The translations under genes and the position numbers were made by a program. Positions 38,972 to 46,081 of a DNA stretch of 64,000 nucleotides are shown here, piece by piece. Position 1 is the stretch's first letter. Every line of letters begins with the position of its first letter. A model generated the notes under the pieces. It searched no databases. It saw nothing but the letters and a program-made list of their open reading frames with translations, and was not told the origin of the DNA. The stretch is from Pseudomonas peradeniyensis (GTDB lineage Bacteria > Pseudomonadota > Gammaproteobacteria > Pseudomonadales > Pseudomonadaceae): positions 496,001 through 560,000 of the forward strand of contig NZ_JABWRJ020000004.1 in NCBI RefSeq assembly GCF_014268935.2, in the 5' to 3' direction.

Positions 38972-39362
38972 ATGAGTACGTTCGCAGTGTTCGGCATGAC
39001 TGCCGCAGCAGCGCTTGCCGATGCCCGAAAGAAAACCAAGACCACCAAGCCCAGCGGTAAGGCTGGCTGTCCCCCCCTGGACCTGGCGCTCGCTGAGTGG
39101 CAAGAGGCGGTGCAGCGCAACGTTGAGGCGATCATGACCGGCGAGAGGGTCAAGCAGCTCAGCTGCCCTGTACGACACCCCGCAGCACGCCCAGCAGTTC
39201 ATCGAACTGGCCAAGCGATCGGGCGCCTGCCGCGACCTGCGCATTCGATCAAAGGCAGCCCTCCTCGACGAAAATGGGCGAACGATCATCAGCCCAAAAA
39301 CAAAGATGCCCGTTATTGGGTGGGCTGACTACATCCCAGAATCGGCTAGCAGGGCCGCGTGA
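38972..39362 (+). pseudogene. Hypothetical early protein broken by a one-base insertion
   Basis: AGGAG stands 6 nt before ATG 38972. The frame gives MSTFAVFGMTAAAALADARK and EWQEAVQRNVEAIMTGERVK, then loses sense near 39162. One base further on, the frame reads ALYDTPQHAQQFIELAKRSG and later MPVIGWADYIPES, and ends at TGA 39360. Removing one base, probably the T at 39164 in an AGCTCAGCTG context, would join them into a 129-residue protein. The break is therefore recent or a sequencing error. Confidence 0.75.
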
Positions 39363-39368
39363 CACAAG

Positions 39369-39617
39369 CTACGAATGCAGCAAGTGGTGTTGCTTGGCAT
39401 CGAATGAGGACATTGTCGGAACAGGATTTGTGACTCGGTTCACCTCTATCCATCGGCGCGCAGCCTGAACATCGAACCGCATATTCTGAGCCTCAATCTC
39501 AGCCAGCAGCGAACGCGACATGCGATACCTGCCGCATCCTCCACAGTTCCGCTCTTCATAGTCGCCGCCTGTTGGCGAAATAGCTTCTGCTTCCTCTCTA
39601 CAAACGAAACAAGCCAT
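39369..39617 (-). CDS. Small Cys-rich protein (82 aa)
   Basis: CFVC near the start and CGGC after YEERN form a probable four-Cys zinc site, followed by a helical segment (SRSLLAEIEAQNMRF). It is convergent with the broken gene before it. No family assigned; DNA or RNA binding is possible. Confidence 0.55.
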   Translation of the reverse strand: MACFVCREEAEAISPTGGDYEERNCGGCGRYRMSRSLLAEIEAQNMRFDVQAARRWIEVNRVTNPVPTMSSFDAKQHHLLHS

Positions 39618-39676
39618 CGAAAAGCCCTCCTTGTAGTGGCCAATTGACTCTAGCCTATTCCGCTTGAGGTATCCCC

Positions 39677-40123
39677 ATGCCCACAGAAAACCGATCCAGC
39701 AACACAGAGATGGTCAGCGTGCCGCGCGACATCATCAAATTCGCCGTTGGCTTCAAGACCCATGGCTACAAGAACCTGACCGAGCAACACACCGATCAGC
39801 GACATGCGCAGGACAAACTGCGTGCCATCCTGGCTCAGCCAACCCAGCAGCACCAGGGGGAGCCGGCTGTATCAATACCCGACGGCTACTGCCTGATGCC
39901 CAGGCGACTCACAGCCGAGAACGGCGCCAAAGCCCTGTTGCTTGGTGAGTTCAAGCTGGAAGTGACCCGCGAATGTCCCGAATGCCTCGAGCTGGACGAG
40001 CCAGCAGATGGCTGCGAGATCTGCGATGGCCAAGGCGAATATGCGCAACGCCACACCATCCCGTGGGACCAGATCAAATTCATCTACAGCGAGGCCGTGA
40101 AGGGCCTGGCGCTGAAATCGTAA
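39677..40123 (+). CDS. Hypothetical phage protein with zinc-binding Cys pairs (148 aa)
   Basis: The protein starts MPTENRSSNTEMVSVPRDII. In the C-terminal part it has CPECLELDEPADGCEICDG, a likely zinc-binding turn, before YAQRHTIPWDQIKFIYSEAV. The start follows GAGG. It sits in the early plus-strand set with the 40188 gene. Function not known. Confidence 0.6.
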   Translation: MPTENRSSNTEMVSVPRDIIKFAVGFKTHGYKNLTEQHTDQRHAQDKLRAILAQPTQQHQGEPAVSIPDGYCLMPRRLTAENGAKALLLGEFKLEVTRECPECLELDEPADGCEICDGQGEYAQRHTIPWDQIKFIYSEAVKGLALKS

Positions 40124-40187
40124 CCCCGCCCTGCTGTAACCCCTCTCCCCTCCATTCAGTGCCGCGATATGGCGGCGAGGTACAACC

Positions 40188-40460
40188 ATGACCACAGAAA
40201 AACCGTTTGCCTTCTCCAAGACGTTTGATCAAGAAGGCACATTCCAGGCCCTCTATGCCGCACAGAACTGGCTGCGGGACAACGGCTATAGCTACGGTTC
40301 AACCTGTCGGGGCGAGCCAATTGGTGTACTTAAGGGCGACTATGTCATCGCCAAATGGCGGAATCTTACGCGCCAAGAGATCAACGAGTTGGACGGTGTC
40401 GTGTCCGGCTGCCCGAGGAATGGGCCAATCAAGGTTCAATTGAAGGAGGTGCCAGTGTGA
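40188..40460 (+). CDS. Hypothetical phage protein (90 aa)
   Basis: ATG at 40188 has GGCGAGG upstream. MTTEKPFAFSKTFDQEGTFQ, LYAAQNWLRDNGYSYGSTCR and GDYVIAKWRNLTRQEINELD suggest a compact soluble protein. No family recognised. Confidence 0.6.
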   Translation: MTTEKPFAFSKTFDQEGTFQALYAAQNWLRDNGYSYGSTCRGEPIGVLKGDYVIAKWRNLTRQEINELDGVVSGCPRNGPIKVQLKEVPV

Positions 40461-40502
40461 GGGCCCCCATGCCTACAGCAAACTCGTATGCAGAGAGTAA
40501 AT

Positions 40503-40775
40503 CTACCTCCACCCGCCAGCCACGAACGTCTTCGCCCGGAGCACTCCCCAGAGCAAGGCCCGACTCATCGTTTCATTCGGCCTGGAGCTATACGTCTCCT
40601 CTATGATTCGGTCCCCGCTTTTGGCGTACACCCCGATGAAGAGCTGCGTTTCGCCTGTCCGCGAGAGTCGGGCTTGCACGTCGATACTCCTCCCGTCATC
40701 AAGAGTTTCCTCATGATGGCGGAGGTGAAGCGCTGGATCTGCCCACGTCCAGAATTTCTCACCGCGACATCTCAT
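40503..40775 (-). CDS. Hypothetical phage protein (90 aa)
   Basis: It reads MRCRGEKFWTWADPALHLRH, SIDVQARLSRTGETQLFIGV and RPNETMSRALLWGVLRAK, with mixed beta strands and a C-terminal helix and good codon use. It is a soluble protein of unknown role, opposite in direction to the early operon. Confidence 0.6.
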   Translation of the reverse strand: MRCRGEKFWTWADPALHLRHHEETLDDGRSIDVQARLSRTGETQLFIGVYAKSGDRIIEETYSSRPNETMSRALLWGVLRAKTFVAGGWR

Positions 40776-40931
40776 ATCGATCTCCTCTGATACCTCAGTA
40801 GGCGCGGTAATCAGAGAGATAGATATCCGTTTCGCTTAAATGCGACCAGTGGCCAAAGACTGGTGGTTCCTGGCGGATTTGGCACCTAAACCCCGAGATA
40901 TCGAGCTACGGTGCCGATAGCCGTCGATCAG

Positions 40932-41168
40932 TCACATATCGTCGGGGTTGTTCGGAGCTGAGTCGTTCTCTTCGCCGGTCTGCAGGTCAGCGAATTTAAT
41001 CCACTCATCAAAGGCAATTCGGTGGGTTTTGCACGTTTTCTCCCAGTCGACCCCGCTCATTCGACCGTAGGCCACCTGGTTCATCGTGGCGGCAATTTGA
41101 GCATCAAGCTCCCTTAATAACTTATAGGCCTGATAACGGCCTTCCTTTGCGCTGGGCATGTAGCTCAC
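40932..41168 (-). CDS. Hypothetical phage protein (78 aa)
   Basis: It starts MSYMPSAKEGRYQAYKLLRE and is largely helical, with an acidic end (NPDDM). ATG at 41168 has AGGTGAG upstream. No domain recognised. Confidence 0.55.
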   Translation of the reverse strand: MSYMPSAKEGRYQAYKLLRELDAQIAATMNQVAYGRMSGVDWEKTCKTHRIAFDEWIKFADLQTGEENDSAPNNPDDM

Positions 41169-41300
41169 CTAAGTGGTGGAATGGATGAGCTATCAGCTTC
41201 AACGGCTCATTACGGTGGACTCTGCCTTTACCGAGTCTGTTCCATGCATCGACTGCCTTACCCTCGCCTCCAACTGCTGTCACGCTGCACTTACACAGCC

Positions 41301-41525
41301 TCACCAGTCGGGACGCCTCAAATCGCCCGGTTTCCGATCGGCTTTCAGGATAAAGGTGAAGCTCCCAGTGAGTCCTTGGCGAAGCTCCTTCGGCATCAAG
41401 AAGCCGAAGTGAATCAACCAGGAACCATCATCGAGACGGAACGTATCGCTACGGTAGCGCTCCACTTCTGCTTCAGTAATGCCAATCTCAGCTGCCACTT
41501 CTCGATTGGTAGGTTCGCGATCCAT
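41301..41525 (-). CDS. Small HTH-like hypothetical protein (74 aa)
   Basis: ATG at 41525 has AAGGAG about 9 nt upstream and gives MDREPTNREVAAEIGITEAE, a short helix-turn-helix-like pattern, then YRSDTFRLDDGSWLIHFGFL. A longer start at 41627 is open but poorly supported. It may bind DNA, but this is only suggested by the pattern. Confidence 0.6.
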   Translation of the reverse strand: MDREPTNREVAAEIGITEAEVERYRSDTFRLDDGSWLIHFGFLMPKELRQGLTGSFTFILKADRKPGDLRRPDW

Positions 41526-41706
41526 CGGTGATGCTCCTTCTGGCCTTGCGCCGGGATGCCACCAATACGCCGCAACACGCGAATAAATCGCACTGACAGT
41601 TGCAGGCGGCGCCTGTTCTAGCTGCATGATCCTTTACTGGTCGTGGCTCATCGCCTTCCTTGAAGCGGCGTTGAGCTATTCGCCCCGAGTTTTCACTGCA
41701 CGCTAG

Positions 41707-41730
41707 AAAGCCGCCTTTTGAAGACGGCTC
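41707..41730 (-). terminator. Hairpin terminator after the 41743-41907 gene
   Basis: On the minus strand AGCCGTC TTCAAAA GGCGGCT is followed by TTCT, 13 bp after the stop of the small gene. Confidence 0.5.
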
Positions 41731-41742
41731 TAAGCATCATGA

Positions 41743-41907
41743 TCACGATTTTACTGACTGCCCTTTGGCCCAGTGGGCCTTAGGTAAGCTTCGGTTAAAG
41801 CCGCTGACACCTGAGGGGACATTCTGAATTTCCCCGCCTTTGGACAAGAACTGTTCAATCTTTTGCTTCAGGTGCAAATGCGCCTGATGCGTCGCGGATT
41901 CGTACAT
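41743..41907 (-). CDS. Small conserved-looking protein (54 aa)
   Basis: ATG at 41907 follows AAGGGG by 6 nt and gives MYESATHQAHLHLKQKIEQF, then GGEIQNVPSGVSG and a Lys/Trp-containing end. The helix-Gly-Gly-Glu-Ile-Gln-x-Val-Pro-x-Gly-Val pattern resembles small Pseudomonas regulatory-type proteins I have seen annotated as hypothetical. It stands alone before the excisionase-integrase pair, with its own terminator. Confidence 0.6.
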   Translation of the reverse strand: MYESATHQAHLHLKQKIEQFLSKGGEIQNVPSGVSGFNRSLPKAHWAKGQSVKS

Positions 41908-42014
41908 GTTCTTACCCCTTCGATGAGCCGGACGAATGCCGACTCGCTCCCCACTATACCCCCCTTTACCCCGATTGGTGCGGGTAACGGGGCTGCATAT
42001 CCAAAGAGACCATC

Positions 42015-42257
42015 ATGGAAACCGAGATCCTTTCGGACGAAGAGCTGGCCGACCTTACCGGCTACAAGGCCAGAGGCTATCAGCGCCGCTGGCTAGAAGA
42101 ACGAGGTTGGGTATTCGTTGAGACCCGAAGCGGGCGCCCACTGGTTGGTCGCCATTACGTCCGCATGAAGCTGGGCGTGAGCCTTGGAGTAATGCCAACG
42201 GCGTCACCACCACCTGTAGTCCCTGCGTGGACACCTGACATTTCGAAGGTGAGGTGA
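42015..42257 (+). CDS. Excisionase-like DUF4224 protein (80 aa)
   Basis: METEILSDEELADLTGYKAR, then a basic wing (RRWLEERGWVFVETRSGR), matches the copy at 3006-3248 except for a few residues. DUF4224 proteins stand before phage integrases and probably set the direction of recombination. The stop is 1 nt before the integrase start. Confidence 0.8.
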   Translation: METEILSDEELADLTGYKARGYQRRWLEERGWVFVETRSGRPLVGRHYVRMKLGVSLGVMPTASPPPVVPAWTPDISKVR

Positions 42258-42258
42258 A

Positions 42259-43320
42259 ATGCGTCCTAGGAAGACAGAAAACAGGGACTTGCCCCCGGGT
42301 GTGTACCGACGAAAGCGGACCAGTAAGAGCAAGAAAAATCCCGACAAGGAATGGATTAGCTACTACTACCGGGACAAGTCGGGCAAAGAGATAACGTTGG
42401 GCACCGACCTGAGCCTGGCCCGACTGAAGTGGGCAGAGCTAGAGGCGAAGGAGAAACCCAAAGACCTGGTCACCATGGGCGCCATCTTCGACCGCTACGA
42501 GCGCGACATCATCCCGAAGAAGGCGCCACGCACACAGAAGGACAACCTGGCCGAGATACGCCAGTTGCGAAACTACTTCGAGAAGGCCCCAATCGACGGC
42601 ATCACCCCTGCGCATGTGGCGAAGTATCGCGATGCCAGGACCGCCCCAGTAAGGGCGAATCGCGAGATCGCCACCCTATCGCACATCTTCAACATAGCCC
42701 GGGAATGGGGGCTCACAACCAACGAGAATCCGTGCCAGGGCGTGCGCAAGAACAAGGAGGTGCCGCGAGACTTCTACGCTAACGATGCGATCTGGAACGC
42801 GGTTTACGCGAAAGCGGTGGGTGAACTGAAGGATGCCATGGATTTGGCGTATTTGACGGGCCAGCGTCCGGCGGACGTGCTGGTGATGAGGAGGGACGAC
42901 ATCGAGGACAAAGCCCTCGGCGTAAAGCAGAAGAAGACCCAAAAGAAGCTGCGAATCATGCTTGAGGTGGACGGAGTAGAGAGCAGCTTGGGCGCGCTGA
43001 TAAGAAAGATCCTGGAGCGCAATGCTCCGCATTGCTCACCATATCTACTGCTCACTGATAACGGCAAACGTGTCACGGCACCGATGTTGCGCCATCGATG
43101 GGACGATGCTAGGGAAGAAGCTGTGAAGGAAGCAGTTGCAACTGGTGACCAGGCGCTGGCCGGCCGTATCAGCCAATTCCAGTTCCGCGACATTCGCCCG
43201 AAAGCAGCCTCGGAAATAACCGATGTCGACCACGCCAGTCTGCTGCTAGGTCACACCAAGGGCGACATCACAGAGCGGGTATATCGCCGAGTTGGAGCCC
43301 TGGCGAAACCCACCAAATAG
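42259..43320 (+). CDS. int: Phage tyrosine integrase (353 aa), intact
   Basis: An N-terminal arm-binding region (residues 1-60) is followed by a core-binding domain (MGAIFDRYERDIIPKKAPRT) and a complete catalytic domain. The catalytic residues visible are the Arg in GQRPADVL, the Lys in KTQKK, Arg313 in FRDIRPKAAS, His332 in LLLGHTKGD and Tyr342 in ERVYRRVG. It should recombine at the tRNA-Ser(UGA) 3' end that lies 111 bp downstream. It could also act on element A, whose own integrase is broken. Confidence 0.95.
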   Translation: MRPRKTENRDLPPGVYRRKRTSKSKKNPDKEWISYYYRDKSGKEITLGTDLSLARLKWAELEAKEKPKDLVTMGAIFDRYERDIIPKKAPRTQKDNLAEIRQLRNYFEKAPIDGITPAHVAKYRDARTAPVRANREIATLSHIFNIAREWGLTTNENPCQGVRKNKEVPRDFYANDAIWNAVYAKAVGELKDAMDLAYLTGQRPADVLVMRRDDIEDKALGVKQKKTQKKLRIMLEVDGVESSLGALIRKILERNAPHCSPYLLLTDNGKRVTAPMLRHRWDDAREEAVKEAVATGDQALAGRISQFQFRDIRPKAASEITDVDHASLLLGHTKGDITERVYRRVGALAKPTK

Positions 43321-43325
43321 GGAAA

Positions 43326-43347
43326 GTTTCGGAAGCGCTTCCACAAC
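43326..43347. repeat. Putative integrase arm sites, left of the second core
   Basis: GTTTCGGAAG (43326-43335) and the inverted CTTCCACAAC (43338-43347) resemble the GTTGCGGAAC decamers near the other core. The central GGAAGCGCTTCC is a 12-bp palindrome. Confidence 0.35.
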
Positions 43348-43402
43348 AAACCATTCCCAAGGGCGTTCCCATGGGTGGTTTTACTATGCCCTAAAAACGC
43401 AA

Positions 43403-43426
43403 AAAGCCCTGAAAAATCAGGGCTTT
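43403..43426 (+). terminator. Intrinsic terminator after the intact integrase
   Basis: AAAGCCCTGA / TCAGGGCTTT with a short A-rich loop, 5 bp before the attachment core. Confidence 0.8.
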
Positions 43427-43431
43427 GAATG

Positions 43432-43491
43432 TGGCGGAAGCGTAGAGATTCGAACTCTAGGATAGTTGCCCATCGACGGTTTTCAAGACCG
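43432..43491 (-). other. Attachment core: 3' part of tRNA-Ser(UGA), B/C junction
   Basis: The same 60 bases as at 4438-4497, from anticodon stem to CCA on the minus strand, with two differences that swap one T-stem pair. The flanking bases again lack the 5' half of a tRNA. It separates the element B integrase from the first genes of element C. Confidence 0.9.
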
Positions 43492-43531
43492 CAAGTTAAC
43501 CATTTAAAAACAACAGCTTACAAGATAATCA

Positions 43532-43603
43532 GTTCCGCACTGCTCATTCACGAGGACTCCTACAGCCCTAGCTGTGCAAGGGGCTTGATTTTGGTTGCGG
43601 AAC
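43532..43603. repeat. Putative integrase arm sites, right of the second core
   Basis: GTTCCGCAC (43532-43540) and GTTGCGGAAC (43594-43603) are inverted repeats 62 bp apart, at the same distances from the core as the pair at 4540 and 4602. Confidence 0.5.
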
Positions 43604-43609
43604 TGATTT

Positions 43610-43921
43610 TCACCCCTCCTCCGGCGTCCTGCCGACCACGATCCGTCCTGGCTCGTCCCTCTCCCACTCCTCTGCAGATTCATACCTGAGCAGGCCGATT
43701 GCCCAGGCCTCTTCGTGCTCGAGTAGCGCCCAGGTCCTGGCCGCCTCGGCAAGCTCCAGCATGTCGGAAAGCACGCCGGCATCGACCTCTCGTCGGCGGC
43801 TGGCCGCATAGGCCATTTCGTTCAGAACCGCGGCGCGCCCATCTGGATTTGTGACCAGGGCCGACTGGTCGCCCAGCTCATCAAGCCACGGCTGCGGTAT
43901 CCCGGCCAGGCTACTCAACAC
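43610..43921 (-). CDS. Hypothetical phage protein (103 aa), second gene of the SOS-box unit
   Basis: GTG at 43921 overlaps the preceding gene by 11 bp. The product is acidic and helical (LNEMAYAASRRREVDAGVLS, AEAARTWALLEHEEAWAIGL) and ends RTPEEG. No domain recognised. The overlap means it is expressed with the 43911-44204 gene under the LexA box. Confidence 0.6.
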   Translation of the reverse strand: MLSSLAGIPQPWLDELGDQSALVTNPDGRAAVLNEMAYAASRRREVDAGVLSDMLELAEAARTWALLEHEEAWAIGLLRYESAEEWERDEPGRIVVGRTPEEG

Positions 43922-44204
43922 GGCACCACCACGACTGCGAGTACAACACGCCGTCGACCTCTTCGAAGCCGGTGATGTTCATGCCCATCTGGGCCATGCC
44001 GTTGACGCAGGCATCGTGAAGGCGCGGGATGATGTCGCCGCTCGGCGTCGGGTTGAACACCCAGGCCTCAATGCACGGGCGCCCGAGCACCTTGCTGTGG
44101 CCGTACTCGATGTGCACATCTGCGCGCAGCGGCTTGATCTTGGCGAGCTTGTCGTTGGGAATGGCAACGCCGCGCTCTCGGCGGCGAACAAGGAGGAAGT
44201 ACAT
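43911..44204 (-). CDS. Hypothetical phage protein (97 aa) behind a LexA box
   Basis: ATG at 44204 gives MYFLLVRRRERGVAIPNDKL, then ADVHIEYGHSKVLGRPCIEA and ARLHDACVNGMAQMGMN-like segments (PRLHDACVNGMAQMGMN). An upstream in-frame ATG at 44243 would place codons across the LexA box and is rejected. The start lies 10 bp from the LexA box, so it should be strongly repressed until DNA damage. Family unknown to me. It may be expressed on induction apart from the phage repressor. Confidence 0.65.
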   Translation of the reverse strand: MYFLLVRRRERGVAIPNDKLAKIKPLRADVHIEYGHSKVLGRPCIEAWVFNPTPSGDIIPRLHDACVNGMAQMGMNITGFEEVDGVLYSQSWWCRVE

Positions 44205-44214
44205 GCGACACCAA

Positions 44215-44234
44215 TACTGTATATCGATACAGTA
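44215..44234 (-). promoter_or_regulatory. LexA (SOS) box
   Basis: TACTGTATATCGATACAGTA is a perfect inverted repeat with the CTGT-N8-ACAG core of gammaproteobacterial LexA sites. Confidence 0.85.
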
Positions 44235-44278
44235 TTTGACCATTCACCTGGAGGGTCAGGCCACTACCGTCCGGCGCC

Positions 44279-44488
44279 TCAGTGACGGACCAAAGGCTGG
44301 TGCCCTAACGCGTAGAGCTGGTAATCAGTCACAGCCTGAAACGCTGATTCAGCAATGATCCGAAGGCGCTCAACCTCTTCTGGCGGAACACCGGCGGCCT
44401 GGGCATTGTGATAGAGGCGCAATGCTTCAATAGCCTCGCTAATCAGCGGCTCACCCGCTTCTACCATTCCCTCTATGGTTCGCTTCAC
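44279..44488 (-). CDS. Small conserved lysis-end protein (69 aa)
   Basis: GTG start at 44488. MKRTIEGMVEAGEP, EAIEALRLYHNAQAAG and FQAVTDYQLYALGHQPLVRH are nearly identical to 6768-6977 in element B, with the same start codon and length. It lies 4 bp after the Rz gene here, but about 500 bp away in element B. Helical, soluble, function unknown. Confidence 0.7.
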   Translation of the reverse strand: MKRTIEGMVEAGEPLISEAIEALRLYHNAQAAGVPPEEVERLRIIAESAFQAVTDYQLYALGHQPLVRH

Positions 44489-44492
44489 GGCT

Positions 44493-44999
44493 CTATCCTG
44501 GTGGCTTGACCAAGGAATTATACGACGCCTCGCAGGCCAGGCCAGCTACTCGGGCTCGGTCATACGCTGCCGCCAGTTCTCCCGCTCGAGCATCAGCCCG
44601 TGCGAGCAGGTCGGAGAGCACCATGGCGGAGCGGCGGGCTGCCTCGCTTCGAGCGGCAACGGCGGGATCCTGGCCGGGGCAACCGACGGTGGCAGCGAGT
44701 TTGCCAGCTTCGTCGTGCAGCCGCTGGCCAGCAGCATCAGCCCCAGCAGCAGAACCTTCAGCGATCTTCCGTTGTTCCCGAGCATGCGCCCTCACCTCTT
44801 CATGTGCCGCGGCGCGGCGTTGTTCTTCCTGACGCGCCCCGCGCTCGCCCAGCACCTCGGCCAGGAGATCGCCGCTGTCCCGCTGTGCTGATGCTGTGGC
44901 AGCCTCGGCGCGCTCCACTGATCTCCCGTGCTGGTAGACGAGCCAGTACGACCCGACCACAGCCAGCAGCGCGATCACACGAACGCCCCAGCCGCTCAC
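44493..44999 (-). CDS. Rz: Rz-like inner-membrane spanin (DUF2514), 168 aa
   Basis: An N-terminal membrane segment (VIALLAVVGSYWLVYQHGRS) and a long Ala/Glu/Arg-rich coiled coil, with the same length as 7478-7984 and most residues shared. GTG at 44999 overlaps the lysozyme stop (GTGA). With Rz1 it should fuse the inner and outer membranes in the last step of lysis. Confidence 0.85.
   Translation of the reverse strand: MSGWGVRVIALLAVVGSYWLVYQHGRSVERAEAATASAQRDSGDLLAEVLGERGARQEEQRRAAAHEEVRAHAREQRKIAEGSAAGADAAGQRLHDEAGKLAATVGCPGQDPAVAARSEAARRSAMVLSDLLARADARAGELAAAYDRARVAGLACEASYNSLVKPPG
44546..44785 (-). CDS. Rz1: Rz1-like outer-membrane spanin lipoprotein, nested in Rz
   Basis: The 79-residue product has a signal sequence ending LLASGC (lipobox Cys near residue 23) and a Pro-rich tail (NSLPPSVAPARIPPLPLEAR). 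It is read in a different frame within Rz. It closely matches 7531-7776. Confidence 0.85.
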   Translation of the reverse strand: MLGNNGRSLKVLLLGLMLLASGCTTKLANSLPPSVAPARIPPLPLEARQPAAPPWCSPTCSHGLMLERENWRQRMTEPE

Positions 45000-45427
45000 G
45001 CAGCCCCCAGGAACAGATCACGCTCAGCGGCGCGGCGGCGGACCAGGCCCGGCAGAACTTTGCCTCCCGCCTTGTTCCACCGCGGGAACTGCTCAGCGGC
45101 GGCGGCATACTCCCCGGCATTGAGCAGGCGCCGCAGCGTCGACGACTCCAGGTTCGCCGCGCCAAGGTTGTAGGTGAAGCTGATCAAGGCGTCCCACTGG
45201 TTCTGGTTCAACGGCGCCGTCACCAGTCGCTGCACCTCTGGCTCGAAGCGCTGCACGTCGTTCAGCAGCATCCGCTCGGCCTGCTCCTTGCTGATCGACA
45301 TGCCAACCTTCACGCCCCGAGTGGTGCCGTAGCCGATGGTCCAGACGCCGACGGCATCCTGATAGGCCTGCAGACGCAGACCTTCGAACGACTTGATGAG
45401 GCTCAAGCCGCGTTGCGATGTACGCAT
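44996..45427 (-). CDS. GH24 lysozyme endolysin (143 aa)
   Basis: MRTSQRGLSLIKSFEGLRLQ holds Glu15, with Asp24 and Thr30 at the standard T4-lysozyme spacing, then TIGYGTTRGVKVGMSIS. It cuts the sugar backbone of peptidoglycan. There is no signal peptide, so a holin (not seen in this window) is needed. A terminator stands right before its ribosome binding site. Confidence 0.95.
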   Translation of the reverse strand: MRTSQRGLSLIKSFEGLRLQAYQDAVGVWTIGYGTTRGVKVGMSISKEQAERMLLNDVQRFEPEVQRLVTAPLNQNQWDALISFTYNLGAANLESSTLRRLLNAGEYAAAAEQFPRWNKAGGKVLPGLVRRRAAERDLFLGAA

Positions 45428-45441
45428 GGGTTTTCTCCAGG

Positions 45442-45466
45442 CAAAAAAATACCGCCAGTCGGCGGT
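45442..45466 (-). terminator. Intrinsic terminator before the lysozyme gene
   Basis: ACCGCC GACT GGCGGT (minus strand) followed by A and seven T, running into the CTGGAGAAA ribosome binding site. Confidence 0.75.
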
Positions 45467-45484
45467 CGGTGGGTTTTGGGCGGA

Positions 45485-46081
45485 TCAGGCCGGCGGCGCG
45501 GGCCAGTCGATCTCCTCGGGATAGCCAGGCTGGCCAGGCAACCGGTTCAGCGCAACGCGATAGAGCTTCCAGTCTTTCAGTAGCGCGGCCTCGCTCTCCG
45601 TTGCTTTGTCCAGATCGACGGCATCCTGCAGCGGGGTGATAGCTTGGTCAGCCTGCGCACGGCGGCGCGCAATCTCACCCACTGCTTCTAAACGCTGCTG
45701 CTCGAGCAGGTTTGCAGCCTTCTGCTCTGCTGTGATGACCTGGCTCCAGTCGATGACGCCTGTAGCCGCCGGCTCTGCCTCCCTCACCTCCTGCCCTGGC
45801 AGTTGCACTGCACCTTCGGCAGGATCAACGATATCGACCGGGAATCTGGCCGACTCCGGCGCATCAGCAGCGTGCGGCAAGCGCAGCGTGACGATCAGCT
45901 TGCCGTCGTGGCGCTCGATTGGGTCGTGCATGAAAGGACTGACCACCGCAGATGCAGGGATCGAGGCGCCCTCAGGCAGCCGTGCGAAGTCCAGCGCGAC
46001 GTTGTTGATCGTCAGCATGTCGCCCAGGCGGAACACCGCGAGCGGCGCATCGGAGCGCACAGGTGAAAGCTTGATGATCAT
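45485..46081 (-). CDS. Tail fibre assembly protein (198 aa)
   Basis: ATG at 46081 gives MIIKLSPVRSDAPLAVFRLG; upstream codons to 46267 overlap the fibre gene and are rejected. The end (LLKDWKLYRVALNRLPGQPG, then a Trp-Pro end) is the standard C-terminus of tail fibre assembly chaperones. It overlaps the fibre stop, so fibre and chaperone are coupled. Confidence 0.85.
   Translation of the reverse strand: MIIKLSPVRSDAPLAVFRLGDMLTINNVALDFARLPEGASIPASAVVSPFMHDPIERHDGKLIVTLRLPHAADAPESARFPVDIVDPAEGAVQLPGQEVREAEPAATGVIDWSQVITAEQKAANLLEQQRLEAVGEIARRRAQADQAITPLQDAVDLDKATESEAALLKDWKLYRVALNRLPGQPGYPEEIDWPAPPA

Larger units (their letters stand above)
4498..43491. mobile_element. Element B: prophage with HK97-type head and Mu-type contractile tail
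   Basis: It is bounded by two 60-bp copies of the tRNA-Ser(UGA) 3' end. Inside are an intact integrase pair, repressor, Cro, replication genes with iterons, antiterminator Q, holin, terminases, head, contractile tail, fibre and lysis genes in the usual order. All morphogenesis genes appear open. Three small early or flanking genes show a stop, a frameshift or an altered end, but none is a structural gene, so the phage may still be inducible. Confidence 0.9.

Noticed and set aside
43331..43342. GGAAGCGCTTCC palindrome before the second core as an operator
   Set aside because: It falls inside the degenerate arm-site pair and is not repeated, so I treat it only as a possible arm site.
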